This document shows, piece after piece, positions 53,958-62,801 of a stretch of DNA of 64,000 bases (position 1 is its first letter; each line of letters opens with the position of its first letter). The position numbers were made by a program, and so were the translations under genes. The DNA is taken from the NCBI GenBank assembly GCA_020722725.1, contig DYKG01000009.1, positions 1 to 64,000 on the forward strand, read 5' to 3'. This DNA comes from Candidatus Methylomirabilis sp. Lineage in GTDB: Bacteria > Muiribacteriota > Ozemobacteria > Ozemobacterales > Ozemobacteraceae. A model generated the notes under the pieces. That model made no database searches and was not told the origin of the DNA. It saw nothing but the letters and a program-made list of their open reading frames with translations.

Positions 53958-54398
53958 TTATCTGCTTCCTATATTCAATGCGGCATTAATCATGTCTTTT
54001 GCTGAGTTAATGCTGGTTACATTGGCTTCGTATGCACGGGTTGCGGTGATCATGTCAACCATTTCATGCACAATGTTAATATTGGGCCGGCGCACATAGC
54101 CTTCGCTGTCGGCATCAGGATGATTAGGGTCATATTCCATTTTGAAAGGTGCCATGTCATCCATGATTGATTGCACCCGCACGCCTTTTCCCGGCATCTG
54201 GGGCTGTAGACGGTCCATGAACGGCAGACTGCCGCGCGGATTTCGGGCCTGGAAAATCACGAGTTTGCGCCGGAAAGGGTCACCGCTCTCGGTTCTCGTA
54301 GTGTTTACGTTGGCAATGTTGTTTGAAATTACGTCCATGCGCAGACGTTCGGCGGTCAGACCGGAAGCAGAAGTGTCAATTGCTCTGAACATGCTCAT
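53958..54398 (-). CDS. flgC: Flagellar basal-body rod protein FlgC
   Basis: 146 residues with the N-terminal rod motif (AIDTSASGLTAERLRMDVIS, then NNIANVNTTRT) and the C-terminal signature VDMITATRAYEANV. FlgC forms part of the proximal rod. Its ATG overlaps the flgB stop (TGATG), so the two are coupled. Confidence 0.97.
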   Translation of the reverse strand: MSMFRAIDTSASGLTAERLRMDVISNNIANVNTTRTESGDPFRRKLVIFQARNPRGSLPFMDRLQPQMPGKGVRVQSIMDDMAPFKMEYDPNHPDADSEGYVRRPNINIVHEMVDMITATRAYEANVTSINSAKDMINAALNIGSR

Positions 54399-54820
54399 CA
54401 GGCTCTACCTCCTCTGGTGATTACATCGTTAAGATGTGAAAACATACTGGCAAGACGGTTGGCCATGATCTGATACTTCATGGTGTTCTTGGCCAGGTCG
54501 CTCATTTCTACATCAATGTCGACGTTGTTCTTGTCGTTGCGCATTACGTGAATGCGGTCGGTCTGGATAAGCGGATCAACGTTCATATAGCTGATTTCGC
54601 CGATAGGAATGTGGCGGTCGTCTTCGCGCTTGCCGACGATGTCGATTTTTCCGTCAAAAACTTTGGCCATCTGGTCTTCGAAAGTGACAATCTGACGCTT
54701 GAATTTCGGCGTGTTTACATTTGAAATGTTGTTTGCAATAACTTTATGGCGTAATGAAGAAACTTCAAGCCCCTTTCCCAGCAGGTTGAATGTCGCTGTT
54801 CCGGTCAATCTTTCAAACAT
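54398..54820 (-). CDS. flgB: Flagellar basal-body rod protein FlgB
   Basis: 140 residues. The N-terminal rod motif (HKVIANNISNVNTPKFKRQ) and the C-terminal VDIDVEMSDLAKNTMKYQ block are those of FlgB. It is exported through the type III apparatus and forms the rod base. It starts 23 bases after hslU in the xerC-hslVU-flagellar operon. Confidence 0.97.
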   Translation of the reverse strand: MFERLTGTATFNLLGKGLEVSSLRHKVIANNISNVNTPKFKRQIVTFEDQMAKVFDGKIDIVGKREDDRHIPIGEISYMNVDPLIQTDRIHVMRNDKNNVDIDVEMSDLAKNTMKYQIMANRLASMFSHLNDVITRGGRA

Positions 54821-54843
54821 CTGGTTTGCCTCCGTGATTTGCC

Positions 54844-56262
54844 TTACAGGATAAACCGCGCCAAATCGCGATCTTTCATCAGAGGACCAATAGCCTTATC
54901 GACGGTTTCGTCGCTGATCACATATCTGCCGGAAAAGTTGGCGGGAGCTTCGAAAGCAATCTCATCCATCAGATGCTCCATGATGGTGTGCAGTCTGCGG
55001 GCGCCGATGTTCTCCTGAGAGTCGTTGGCTTCGGCGGCGTAGCGTGCAATACGTGCGATTGCCTGCGGAGTGAATTCGACTTCGACATGGTCAACCTGCA
55101 GAAGTGCCTGATACTGACGTGTAAGGGCATTTTGCGGTTCAGTCAGAATTTTTTCAAAGTCGGCTTCGCCAAGTTTTTCGAACTCGACGCGCACCGGAAA
55201 ACGCCCCTGTAGCTCTGGAATCAGGTCTGAAGGCTTGCTGACATTGAAGGCTCCGGCGGCAAAGAACATGATATGGTCGGTTTTAACCATGCCATACCTG
55301 GTCATTACCGTGGTGCCCTCTACAAGTGGCAGCAGGTCGCGCTGAACGCCTTCCCTTGAAACGTCGGGGCCGCTTTTACCAACATAGGCCGAAGCGATCT
55401 TGTCGATTTCATCGAGAAAAATGATGCCGCTTTCCTGAGCCAGGCTGACTGCTTCCTTGTACAGGTCTTCCTGATCCATCAGTGCGCTGATTTCTTCCTG
55501 GTAAAGAATTTCGAGGGCATCTTTAACCTTGACTTTTCTGCGCTTATGCCGGCTGGGAAACATGTTTCCGAGCATATTCCGCAGATTGCCGAGATTGATG
55601 CCCATCTCTTCGAAGCCCGACTGGGAGGAGATTACTTCGACAACCGGTGTTGCGTTTTCGGTCACTTCGATTTCTACCTCCTTTTCGTTTAACTTGCCCG
55701 ATCTGAGCATTTCCAGGAACTTTTCCCGTGTCGATGACGGTGAATTGGTCTCTTCACTATGTATCGACACTTTTCCACTTTCATCTGAGTCTTTTTCGAA
55801 ACCACTTAACGGGTGATATCTTCGATCTTCAGGAATCAGGTAATCAAGCACCCGCATTTCGGCTTTGCTACGGGCTTTGTCTTCAAATTGTGACATTTTC
55901 CGGGTTTTGACCAGATTAAGGCTGACTTCAACCAGGTCGCGCACCATCGAATCGACGTCGCGGCCCACATAACCCACTTCGGTGAACTTGGTTGCTTCAA
56001 CTTTTATGAAGGGTACATTGGCGATGGTTGCAAGGCGGCGGGCGATTTCGGTCTTGCCGACGCCGGTTGGCCCGATCAATAGAAGGTTCTTGGGCCGGAT
56101 ATCTTCGCGCAGGTCGCTGGTAAGCTGGCGACGGCGATAACGGTTGCGCAATGCAATGGCAACAGCACGCTTGGCTTTTCTCTGGCCAACAATGTGGCGG
56201 TCAAGCTGAGCAACGATTTCCTGCGGTGTCAGTTCGGGCCGCGAAAGGGCTGAAGTCGTCAT
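54844..56262 (-). CDS. hslU: HslU ATPase (ClpY)
   Basis: AAA+ unfoldase that feeds the HslV protease. About 472 residues from ATG 56262, which overlaps the hslV stop as ATGA; an ATG 14 codons upstream lies inside hslV. The start TPQEIVAQLDRHIVGQ, Walker A (LLIGPTGVGKTEIA), Walker B (GIIFLDEIDKIA), the EVGYVGRDVDSMVRDL pore segment and the C-terminal RDLARFIL, which docks into HslV, are present. An extended variable I-domain (about 140-260) carries Ser/Glu-rich stretches. Confidence 0.97.
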   Translation of the reverse strand: MTTSALSRPELTPQEIVAQLDRHIVGQRKAKRAVAIALRNRYRRRQLTSDLREDIRPKNLLLIGPTGVGKTEIARRLATIANVPFIKVEATKFTEVGYVGRDVDSMVRDLVEVSLNLVKTRKMSQFEDKARSKAEMRVLDYLIPEDRRYHPLSGFEKDSDESGKVSIHSEETNSPSSTREKFLEMLRSGKLNEKEVEIEVTENATPVVEVISSQSGFEEMGINLGNLRNMLGNMFPSRHKRRKVKVKDALEILYQEEISALMDQEDLYKEAVSLAQESGIIFLDEIDKIASAYVGKSGPDVSREGVQRDLLPLVEGTTVMTRYGMVKTDHIMFFAAGAFNVSKPSDLIPELQGRFPVRVEFEKLGEADFEKILTEPQNALTRQYQALLQVDHVEVEFTPQAIARIARYAAEANDSQENIGARRLHTIMEHLMDEIAFEAPANFSGRYVISDETVDKAIGPLMKDRDLARFIL

Positions 56263-56792
56263 GGCAGGGTCTCCAGAACGATCTGATCGTTGGTGTAAAT
56301 ACATTGTTCGGCGGCAATTTTTAATGCTTCAACCGCGATTTCATCTGCTTTAAGGCTGGTATGGCGCAGCAGCGCCTTAGCTGCCGCAATCGCAATCGAT
56401 GATCCCGAGCCGATAGACATTATCGGTGAATCAGGTTCCATAACGTCACCCTGGCCTGAAATCATCAGAAGTTTTTCGGTGTTGCCGACCAGCAGCATGG
56501 CTTTCAGGCGCCGCAGGGCTTTATCCATGCGCCAGTCCTTGGCCAGTTCTACCGCAGCTTTTACCAGATTGCCGGAAGAGGCTTCAAGCCTGGCTTCGAA
56601 GCGCTCAAATAGGGTGAAGGCATCGGCTGTGTGCCCGGCAAAACCGCCGATTATTTTGAAACTGGCAAAATGTCTAATCTTTTTTGCTTTTGCCTTGATG
56701 ATCTGGTCGCCAAAAGTTACCTGGCCATCGCCGGCGAAGGCGATGGTGCCCTCTTTCTGAACTGCGATAATAGTGGTGCCTTTAAAGGTCAT
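56259..56792 (-). CDS. hslV: HslV protease subunit (ClpQ)
   Basis: 177 residues of a proteasome-beta-like peptidase. The catalytic Thr is in MTFKGTTIIAVQKEG; removal of the short MTFKG leader would expose it. GDGQVTFG, the Lys-rich KAKAKKIR and GFAGHTADAFTLFERFE are family motifs. It forms a double hexamer capped by HslU and degrades misfolded proteins. Its ATG overlaps the xerC stop and its own stop overlaps hslU, so all three are translationally coupled. Confidence 0.97.
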   Translation of the reverse strand: MTFKGTTIIAVQKEGTIAFAGDGQVTFGDQIIKAKAKKIRHFASFKIIGGFAGHTADAFTLFERFEARLEASSGNLVKAAVELAKDWRMDKALRRLKAMLLVGNTEKLLMISGQGDVMEPDSPIMSIGSGSSIAIAAAKALLRHTSLKADEIAVEALKIAAEQCIYTNDQIVLETLP

Positions 56793-57706
56793 ATTTTTCC
56801 TCCGGCTCGCGGGTGGGTGTTTTTATATGTGCTGAGCAGCTTTTCCTTGCTGATACGGGTATAAATCTGAGTGGTCGAGAGACTCTCGTGTCCCAACATT
56901 TCCTGGACAGCCCTGATGTCGGCGCCATTATTCAGAAGATGGGTGGCGAAGCTGTGTCGAAATTGATGGGGGGTAATGTTCATCATCATTGCAAGTTCAC
57001 GGGCATATTTGTCGATCATTCGGGCGATGCTGCGGGCGGTGATTGGCTTGCCATAGCGATTCAGAAATACCGCCGGTTCGTTTTCAATACCGATGAACTG
57101 GGCTTTTCGGCCAATAAGATAGGTTTCGAGGGTTGTGCATGATACCGGGGTCAATGGAACCAGGCGCTCTTTTTTGCCTTTACCGCAGACTCGCACCTGG
57201 CCTTCAGCCAGGTTAAGCTGTGAAATTTCAAGATCGGCAAGCTCTGAGATTCGCAAACCGCTGCCGTAGAGCAGTTCAAGAATTGCCCGGTCGCGCCTGC
57301 CCATGAAAGTGTCAGCAGGTGGCACATTTAACATCTGATTCACATCGTCGTAAGCCAGTGCTTTTGGCAGAGCGCGGGTTTTGCGCGGTGAGTCCATGCC
57401 CTGTGCCGGGTCGCGATCAATTATTTTGCGTCTTCTGGCAAATTTTATCAAAGTGCGCAGAGCCGATTGGCCACGGCACATGCTGGTCTGAGATAACCCG
57501 TTGGTTCGACGGAATGCCCAGTAAGATCGAATTTGAATCAGACTCAGTTTCTCAAAACGATCGGCCGTGATGATCGAAAGTTTTTTGGCAAGCCATTCAG
57601 CCATTTGTTCAAGATCGTTGCGATAAGCTCTGACTGTTTGTTCAGAGAGGATCCTTTCTTTTTCGAGATATGTGACAAATTGCTCGATAAGTTCGGTGAT
57701 CAGCAA
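56789..57706 (-). CDS. xerC: Tyrosine recombinase XerC/D-type
   Basis: About 305 residues from TTG 57706, chosen because GGAGA lies eight bases upstream and an ATG at 57772 would fall within the promoter. Catalytic residues are visible: Arg (GSGLRISEL), Lys (GKGKKER), His-x-x-Arg (TPHQFRHSFATHLL), His (GHESL) and the Tyr nucleophile (IYTRIS). Xer recombinases resolve chromosome dimers at dif. The gene order xerC-hslV-hslU-flgB parallels that of codV-clpQ-clpY in Bacillus, so it is housekeeping rather than an integrase of a mobile element. Confidence 0.93.
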   Translation of the reverse strand: MLITELIEQFVTYLEKERILSEQTVRAYRNDLEQMAEWLAKKLSIITADRFEKLSLIQIRSYWAFRRTNGLSQTSMCRGQSALRTLIKFARRRKIIDRDPAQGMDSPRKTRALPKALAYDDVNQMLNVPPADTFMGRRDRAILELLYGSGLRISELADLEISQLNLAEGQVRVCGKGKKERLVPLTPVSCTTLETYLIGRKAQFIGIENEPAVFLNRYGKPITARSIARMIDKYARELAMMMNITPHQFRHSFATHLLNNGADIRAVQEMLGHESLSTTQIYTRISKEKLLSTYKNTHPRAGGKI

Positions 57707-57744
57707 AACCGGCTCTCCGTTGGGGTTGGTTTGGGACGTGCAAA

Positions 57745-57773
57745 GAATAGCACAAGCGTTGATAACGTACAAG
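57745..57773 (-). promoter_or_regulatory. Putative promoter of the xerC-hslVU-flagellar operon
   Basis: On the minus strand TTGTAC (57773-57768) and TATTCT (57750-57745) are exactly 17 bases apart, about 40 bases before the xerC TTG. The match to consensus is moderate. A 13-base palindrome CCCATT-C-AATGGG (57823-57835) lies upstream and could bind a regulator, although that is weak evidence. Confidence 0.45.
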
Positions 57774-57861
57774 GGGGCAAAAAAATTTTTTCCGTTTGTC
57801 AGGGTTGCATTAGGTAATTGAGCCCATTCAATGGGTAGAAATGACCGGGTTTAAAAATTCT

Positions 57862-58587
57862 TCATTCCTTATTCTGCCCGGCTTTTACGAGCTTTTTCAC
57901 ACCTGCCAGCAGGCCTTTGGCTATGAGTTGCTGATTCGCCGGTTCTTTGATGAATGCAGCATCACTGGCGTTGCTGAGATATACCATCTCAACCACTACC
58001 GCGGGTACTTTGGCAAAAACTGAGCCGGTAAGTGCCCCCTGTTTCTGACCGACATACGTATCAGAATCGGTTTTGATCGGGTTTAGTTTCAGTCGGTCGC
58101 CAAGTGTTTCGGCGAGGCCTTCCTGTAGATATTCGGCGGCTTTTCTGCTTGCGAGCATTACTTCTTCTGATGGGCCGGTAACGCCCTGAGCGGTTCCCGG
58201 TTTGTCAGGATAGTAAAGAGTGCAGCCTGAGCCGGTTCCTGAATCGCAGTGAAGTCTGATTAAAATGCATGCACTTGCATTATTGGCGATTTCAGCCCGT
58301 TCACGGTTAGTTACCATTGTGTTTACTTCATTTTTTGTTTTTATTGCTCTCAAACCAGGTTCGCAGGCAATCAGTTTTTCCAGCTCAAGGGCAGTTTGCC
58401 AGCAGATTTCCAGCTCTGTCACGCCGTGATGAATACAGCCGCTGCTGGTTTCAGATGGATGCCCAGGGTCGATTGCTATAATGGCAGGCTTTACACTTTC
58501 TTCTGCTCTGATATCATTGGTAAGACCCCAAAAAACAAAACTTGCCGATAACAGTGAAATTACGAGATGATAATCGAACCGGCTCAT
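57862..58587 (-). CDS. N-acetylmuramoyl-L-alanine amidase (Amidase_3)
   Basis: About 241 residues from ATG 58587, with GGAGA nine bases upstream. A signal peptide or anchor (HLVISLLSASFVFWGLTN) comes first. Zinc ligands are in IAIDPGH (His), GVTELEICW (Glu) and LIRLHCD (His); the catalytic Glu is in VVVEMVYLSN. It cleaves the amide bond between muramic acid and the stem peptide in the periplasm. The active-site region is slightly unusual in sequence. It follows the methyltransferase gene after 48 bases and may share its transcript. Confidence 0.9.
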   Translation of the reverse strand: MSRFDYHLVISLLSASFVFWGLTNDIRAEESVKPAIIAIDPGHPSETSSGCIHHGVTELEICWQTALELEKLIACEPGLRAIKTKNEVNTMVTNRERAEIANNASACILIRLHCDSGTGSGCTLYYPDKPGTAQGVTGPSEEVMLASRKAAEYLQEGLAETLGDRLKLNPIKTDSDTYVGQKQGALTGSVFAKVPAVVVEMVYLSNASDAAFIKEPANQQLIAKGLLAGVKKLVKAGQNKE

Positions 58588-58634
58588 TAATCGTTCTCCA
58601 GATTGAAATAAAAAATTAAAACTCATGTATGAAT

Positions 58635-60176
58635 TTATAAAATGCCCAGGCCCTGATAAACAGAAAGGAAATTCACGGAAAAATCTTCTATCTGGTCTTT
58701 CAGAATCGTTAGACTGGTTTTTTCGTCTTCAATTGGGCTGCCATTTTGAACAAACACGATACCGTTTTTTCTATACCACTGCCACATTTTTTCGGCCCAG
58801 ACTGTCTTGTCAAACCCTGAAATTGCGGCAGTGTGAAGAAATCTTGCGTGTTCTGGTACAACTGCAACTCCCCCACCGGTAACGGGACTGCAGAGGTAAT
58901 GAAAGTTATTTTTGCTGGTCATTGCTTTTTCCAGAATCAGTCGGTTGAATCGATGGGCGGTTTTTTGGGCCCGCTCGATGATTTCAGGCTTCTGCACAAT
59001 TCCTATGCTGAAGTTGCCTTCGAGAATCATGATGGTTCTTAAGAATTCGCTGCGATTTGGGAAAAACGGCAAAGTCGCATTGAAAATTTCATCGATACTG
59101 GCAGGTTTGAAATCTTTTAGATATTCAAGAATCGCGGCAACCGGTTCTTCTGGAAGCTCGGCAAACAGAGCGGCCTGCTTAACCGACCTGGCCGCCTGCA
59201 AAGAATTTCCAAGCAAAATCATTCTTGTCTGGTTGATCAATTCATCGATTTCAGACTGGTTCAGAGCTATTCCGCCCTTCACCCAGTAATCCTGACGAAA
59301 TCGCCGGTTAACCATTATATCGCGAGCGGTTTCGCGGGTAACCTGGTCTGGTATTTCCGCCAGGATTTTTTGTTGCTCATCAATGAGAAAATGCTGATTG
59401 AAATTCTGTGATGGAATCGCAGTGCAGCAATAGGACAGCAGTGCTCCTGAAAGAAGCTGATGGGCTTCGGAAAAGGACATGGGTTTCCAGTTTCCGACCA
59501 GATATTCGTGTGCGAGATAGGCTTCAGAACCAGATGGAAAATCCTGGATAGTTTGTCGGGCAAGGGGAAAAACCTGGCCCAGTAGAGGGTTTCGGTTAAT
59601 AAAGGATTTGATGAAATCAAGCGATAGTCGAGTTTTTTCATTTCTCGTCAGGCCCTGACCAAGTGATCTGGTTGCGTAACTGTGCATTAATTCGCGGTAA
59701 GGCAGCATCTGTGAATGGCCGGGGAGAGAATTGTAGCCAAGATAGGCCACGCCACCAGGTTTTAGCTTTCTCTTGAGAAAATCGATGATGATATGACGGT
59801 CGCTGTCAGATATCCATGACCAGACGCCGTGCAGTGCAATATAATCGAAATCAGGTAAATCGGTTCGGTTACAGAAATCGGCAAAGGATTCGGGCATGAA
59901 AGTTGCCGATATCCCGGCCTGGGCGGCAATCTGCTGCGCGTAAAATGCCTGGGACTGGTTAAAATCTGTTCCCCACCAATGCGCGCTGCCGCCGGCAGCA
60001 TGAATCAGAGTCGAGAGCCCATAGCCATAACCGAGTTCACAGGCATTTTCAAAGTGGCTGGTCACACCTTTTCCCGCAAAAGCCAGCATCAGTTGAATTC
60101 GTGCCGGGTTCAGCTCGGAAGTATAATGAATGATATAATCGTTTTCGTAGTTCGATGCATCGAGGGAATCGTTCAT
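58635..60176 (-). CDS. SAM-dependent methyltransferase with regulatory domain
   Basis: About 513 residues from ATG 60176, with AGGAAGGA upstream. The N-terminal Rossmann methyltransferase domain shows ACELGYGYGLSTLIHAA and DFDYIALHGVWSWI and the ENDYIIHYTSELNPARI start typical of the methyltransferase-plus-regulatory-domain (PF10119) family. The middle region (about 215-300) is that regulatory domain. A C-terminal helical region (about 380-510) follows. Relatives include a lysine methyltransferase that modifies rickettsial OmpB. The substrate here is unknown; protein lysine methylation is one possibility. Confidence 0.85.
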   Translation of the reverse strand: MNDSLDASNYENDYIIHYTSELNPARIQLMLAFAGKGVTSHFENACELGYGYGLSTLIHAAGGSAHWWGTDFNQSQAFYAQQIAAQAGISATFMPESFADFCNRTDLPDFDYIALHGVWSWISDSDRHIIIDFLKRKLKPGGVAYLGYNSLPGHSQMLPYRELMHSYATRSLGQGLTRNEKTRLSLDFIKSFINRNPLLGQVFPLARQTIQDFPSGSEAYLAHEYLVGNWKPMSFSEAHQLLSGALLSYCCTAIPSQNFNQHFLIDEQQKILAEIPDQVTRETARDIMVNRRFRQDYWVKGGIALNQSEIDELINQTRMILLGNSLQAARSVKQAALFAELPEEPVAAILEYLKDFKPASIDEIFNATLPFFPNRSEFLRTIMILEGNFSIGIVQKPEIIERAQKTAHRFNRLILEKAMTSKNNFHYLCSPVTGGGVAVVPEHARFLHTAAISGFDKTVWAEKMWQWYRKNGIVFVQNGSPIEDEKTSLTILKDQIEDFSVNFLSVYQGLGIL

Positions 60177-60230
60177 GCTATCCTTCCTGTCGCGGTTTCC
60201 ATGAAGCTGATACAAGCTTAATTGAGACAC

Positions 60231-60258
60231 ATTGTAGCATAATTTAATGGCAAATCAA
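60231..60258 (-). promoter_or_regulatory. Putative promoter of the methyltransferase gene
   Basis: On the minus strand TTGATT (60258-60253) and TACAAT (60236-60231) are 16 bases apart, about 55 bases before the start codon. Confidence 0.5.
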
Positions 60259-60415
60259 TTAAACAAAAATTCATTGAAATTTTCCCCTGAGGTTGTTTTT
60301 CAAAGCGCTTGTGATTTTTGTTTGTTATTGTCTTCCTGCTGGAAAACTCAGGGCACCACAATCGAAGATTTATTCTGATTTAATGATTGTTTGAAATGCA
60401 CCGTTCCTTGACGGG

Positions 60416-60444
60416 TTGACTTGTGTCTGTTCTGCATATATACT
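60416..60444 (+). promoter_or_regulatory. Strong promoter of GNAT-luxE-luxC
   Basis: TTGACT (60416-60421) and TATACT (60439-60444) are exactly 17 bases apart, the same hexamers and spacing as the rpmF promoter. The start codon is 50 bases further on, after AGGGGG. Expression is therefore likely to be housekeeping-like and not dependent on an alternative sigma factor. Confidence 0.72.
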
Positions 60445-60493
60445 AGCGTTGCCGTAATAATTAAATCAAACATGGACCTAAGGGGGATTCGGC

Positions 60494-61681
60494 ATGCGCC
60501 TCGTTCTGCAGGACAAGCGGGAGGTGGTTTTTCATACCGCAACTGCGAATGATATCGACGCGATCATCGATCTTTACATCAAGGTGTATAAAGGCAAATA
60601 CACTCTTCCCGAGGTTGCTCAGCGAGATATTATTGCCAAAAAGGTAGAAGATCCCAATTATTACTGGACTCTTGCCCACATCAACGAACGCCTGATCGGT
60701 TCAGTAATTTTCACCATTGACCCGGTTAACAAAATTGGAAAATCTTATGCAGCTGCTGTTTTGAACGAGTTTCGCGGTCAGGATATCATGCGTACCATGG
60801 TTAAGCACGGGCTTCAGATGCTGACCGAAAGAACCCGCACCTGCGACGTGATATATGCGACGACCCGTACTGTGAGTTTTGCTCCCCAGGTAGTTCTCGA
60901 ACATCTTGGCTTTCTGCCGATGGGCATCTTTCCCAATGTTCGCAAAGTTGAGTCTTTCGAAACCCACGGCCTCGAAATCTTTTTTCGCCAGCCGAGTCTG
61001 CAGTTTCGCCGACCCAACCCGAGGCTTGTTTCCGAGGTTATTGAATTTTTCAAAATTGCCATGAATGAGCTCAAAATCAAAGATGAGGTCGAAGAAGTTT
61101 TTCTCGAAGCCCAGGATCCAAGAAAAATGGGGCGCACCATCGAGTTTACGGTTAGTGAAAACATCGACGAAATCAATGAAGTTTTCGATCGATATCAGGA
61201 CAAAGACATGATGCAGAAGGTGTTTTTTCCTTTCACTGAACCGAACCTGATGTTTCAGGCAAAAGACGGTACTGCTGATATCTTTGTAAATTTCAACAGC
61301 CTTGACGGGAATGGAGTTATCGTCGGCTACCGCTTTTCCGGGAACGATCTGCGCCGAACGCTGATGTGGTTTTGCGAGGAAGCGGCCAGATCTGGCATGC
61401 GTTATATTGAGATGCTGGTCAATGCCTTTCGTCCTGAAATGCAGCGAATGGCACTCGACGCAAAATTTCTGCCCTGTGCCTATTTCCCATCGATGAAAAT
61501 GTGTGAAGATGGTTTGCGCGAAGATTTTCTCGTTTTTTCCCGTTCATTTGAAAAACTTGATTTTATGGATATGCATCTGATCGATACCAACCGCAGATTT
61601 CTCGACGCTTTCATGAAATGCTGGTATGATCTGCTGGTCAGGTGTCAGCCCGATTTTGACGAGGAGTGGCGCATTGGCTGA
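60494..61681 (+). CDS. Double GNAT-fold acyltransferase-like protein
   Basis: 395 residues. Residues about 10-165 form a GNAT N-acyltransferase domain (HTATANDIDAIIDLYIKVYK at the start; NEFRGQDIMRTMVKHGLQ is the CoA-binding loop). Residues about 225-375 look like a second, diverged GNAT-like half (EEAARSGMRYIEMLVNAF, then ALDAKFLPCAYFPS). A linker region lies between them. No signal peptide. Overlap of eight bases with luxE, and luxE with luxC, implies one translationally coupled operon. In that context it may transfer an acyl group to an amine, or be a regulator. The acceptor is unknown. Confidence 0.78.
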   Translation: MRLVLQDKREVVFHTATANDIDAIIDLYIKVYKGKYTLPEVAQRDIIAKKVEDPNYYWTLAHINERLIGSVIFTIDPVNKIGKSYAAAVLNEFRGQDIMRTMVKHGLQMLTERTRTCDVIYATTRTVSFAPQVVLEHLGFLPMGIFPNVRKVESFETHGLEIFFRQPSLQFRRPNPRLVSEVIEFFKIAMNELKIKDEVEEVFLEAQDPRKMGRTIEFTVSENIDEINEVFDRYQDKDMMQKVFFPFTEPNLMFQAKDGTADIFVNFNSLDGNGVIVGYRFSGNDLRRTLMWFCEEAARSGMRYIEMLVNAFRPEMQRMALDAKFLPCAYFPSMKMCEDGLREDFLVFSRSFEKLDFMDMHLIDTNRRFLDAFMKCWYDLLVRCQPDFDEEWRIG

Positions 61682-62801
61682 AGGAAAACCATTTGTCAGA
61701 ACCGGCGAGCTTTTTGACTGGTCTGCAGCTTTCGATCATTGTAAAAATACCGACGAACTCTTTGCCGGAGCGATGCGTGAGGCTTTAAGCTGGCATCTGG
61801 CAAAATGCCCGGACTTTCGCAATTTTATGCGCGAGTCAGGCCTTCCCCAGGATTTGGATATTATTGCTCCCGAGGATATTCCGCCACTTCTTGTAACGAT
61901 TTTTAAAGAATTCCGTTTGATCTCGGTGCCTGAATCACAGGTGAAAATTGAATTGACCTCATCGGGAACCGGTGGCCGTAAAAGCGCAATTGTTCTCGAT
62001 AATCGTTCATATCGCAGAATTCAAAAAATTGTTTCAAACATCTTTGACTCTCTTGGAATGGTTAACCATCGGCAGATGGTTAACTACCTTTGTTTTACCT
62101 ACGACCCTCGCAAAGCAGGCAGTGTCGGCACGGCTTTTTCCGACAAAATGCTGACCGGTCTGACCGGGCGGCGTTCGGTTTTTTATGCTATTCGCTGGAA
62201 CGAAGCGGCAAATGATTTCGAATTCGATCTCGATGCCACCGTCAAAAAACTGATTGAATTCAACCGACGACCTGAACCGGTGCGCATTCTCGGCTTTCCC
62301 GCCTATCTCTGGCAGGTTTGTAACCGGCTTGAAGAAAATGGAATCAGGCTTGAGCTGGGCGCCGAATCCTACATTATTACCGGCGGCGGCTGGAAAATGC
62401 ACAAAGACCAGGAGGTTACCAAAGAAATTTTCAAAGACCGGGTCGAAAAAATACTTGGAATGCCGGGCTGCAATATTCGCGATCTCTTTGGTATGGTCGA
62501 GCACGGCATACCTTACGTCGATTGTGAATGCTCAAGGCTTCATGTTCCAGTTTATGCCAGGGTCAGGGTTGTTGACCCCGAAACACTCGAAGATCTGGGC
62601 GTCGGCAGACCAGGTCTGCTGCATCTGATGACTCCTTATCTATCGAGCTATCCTTCAATCTCTCTGCTGGCTACCGATTTGGGAGTAATCGAAGAAAACT
62701 GCCCCTGTGGTCGTCCGGGCAGAACATTCAGAGTTGTTGGCCGTGCCGGACTGGCAAAGCACAAAGGTTGTGCCATTACGGCCCTGGAGCTTCTCAAATG
62801 A
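61674..62801 (+). CDS. luxE: LuxE-type acyl-protein synthetase
   Basis: About 375 residues from TTG 61674 (GGAG seven bases before), overlapping the GNAT stop by eight bases. The LuxE/ANL nucleotide-binding loop LTSSGTGGRKSAIV is near residue 100. The C-terminal block ENCPCGRPGRTFRVVGR is characteristic of this family. In luminous bacteria LuxE activates a fatty acid with ATP and hands it to LuxC for reduction to aldehyde. No luciferase genes are seen here. It is coupled to luxC by an ATGA overlap. The acyl substrate and carrier are unknown; ACP is a candidate. Confidence 0.88.
   Translation: MAEGKPFVRTGELFDWSAAFDHCKNTDELFAGAMREALSWHLAKCPDFRNFMRESGLPQDLDIIAPEDIPPLLVTIFKEFRLISVPESQVKIELTSSGTGGRKSAIVLDNRSYRRIQKIVSNIFDSLGMVNHRQMVNYLCFTYDPRKAGSVGTAFSDKMLTGLTGRRSVFYAIRWNEAANDFEFDLDATVKKLIEFNRRPEPVRILGFPAYLWQVCNRLEENGIRLELGAESYIITGGGWKMHKDQEVTKEIFKDRVEKILGMPGCNIRDLFGMVEHGIPYVDCECSRLHVPVYARVRVVDPETLEDLGVGRPGLLHLMTPYLSSYPSISLLATDLGVIEENCPCGRPGRTFRVVGRAGLAKHKGCAITALELLK

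Larger units (their letters stand above)
60177..60493. other. Divergent gene-free control region
   Basis: 317 bases between the minus-strand methyltransferase and the plus-strand GNAT gene. It holds one promoter facing each way (listed separately). The centre (60260-60400) is A+T-rich with no clear dyad. No reading frame of interest was seen. Confidence 0.6.

Noticed and set aside
56789-57706. XerC as the integrase of a mobile element
   Set aside because: No attachment repeats, cargo or tRNA nearby, and it is coupled to hslVU in a known housekeeping order.
57707-57772. ATG 57772 as the xerC start
   Set aside because: It would start within the promoter and add 22 residues with no ribosome-binding site and no Xer homology.
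57823-57835. CCCATT-C-AATGGG palindrome before xerC as an operator
   Set aside because: Short and single; kept only as a remark because chance occurrence cannot be excluded.
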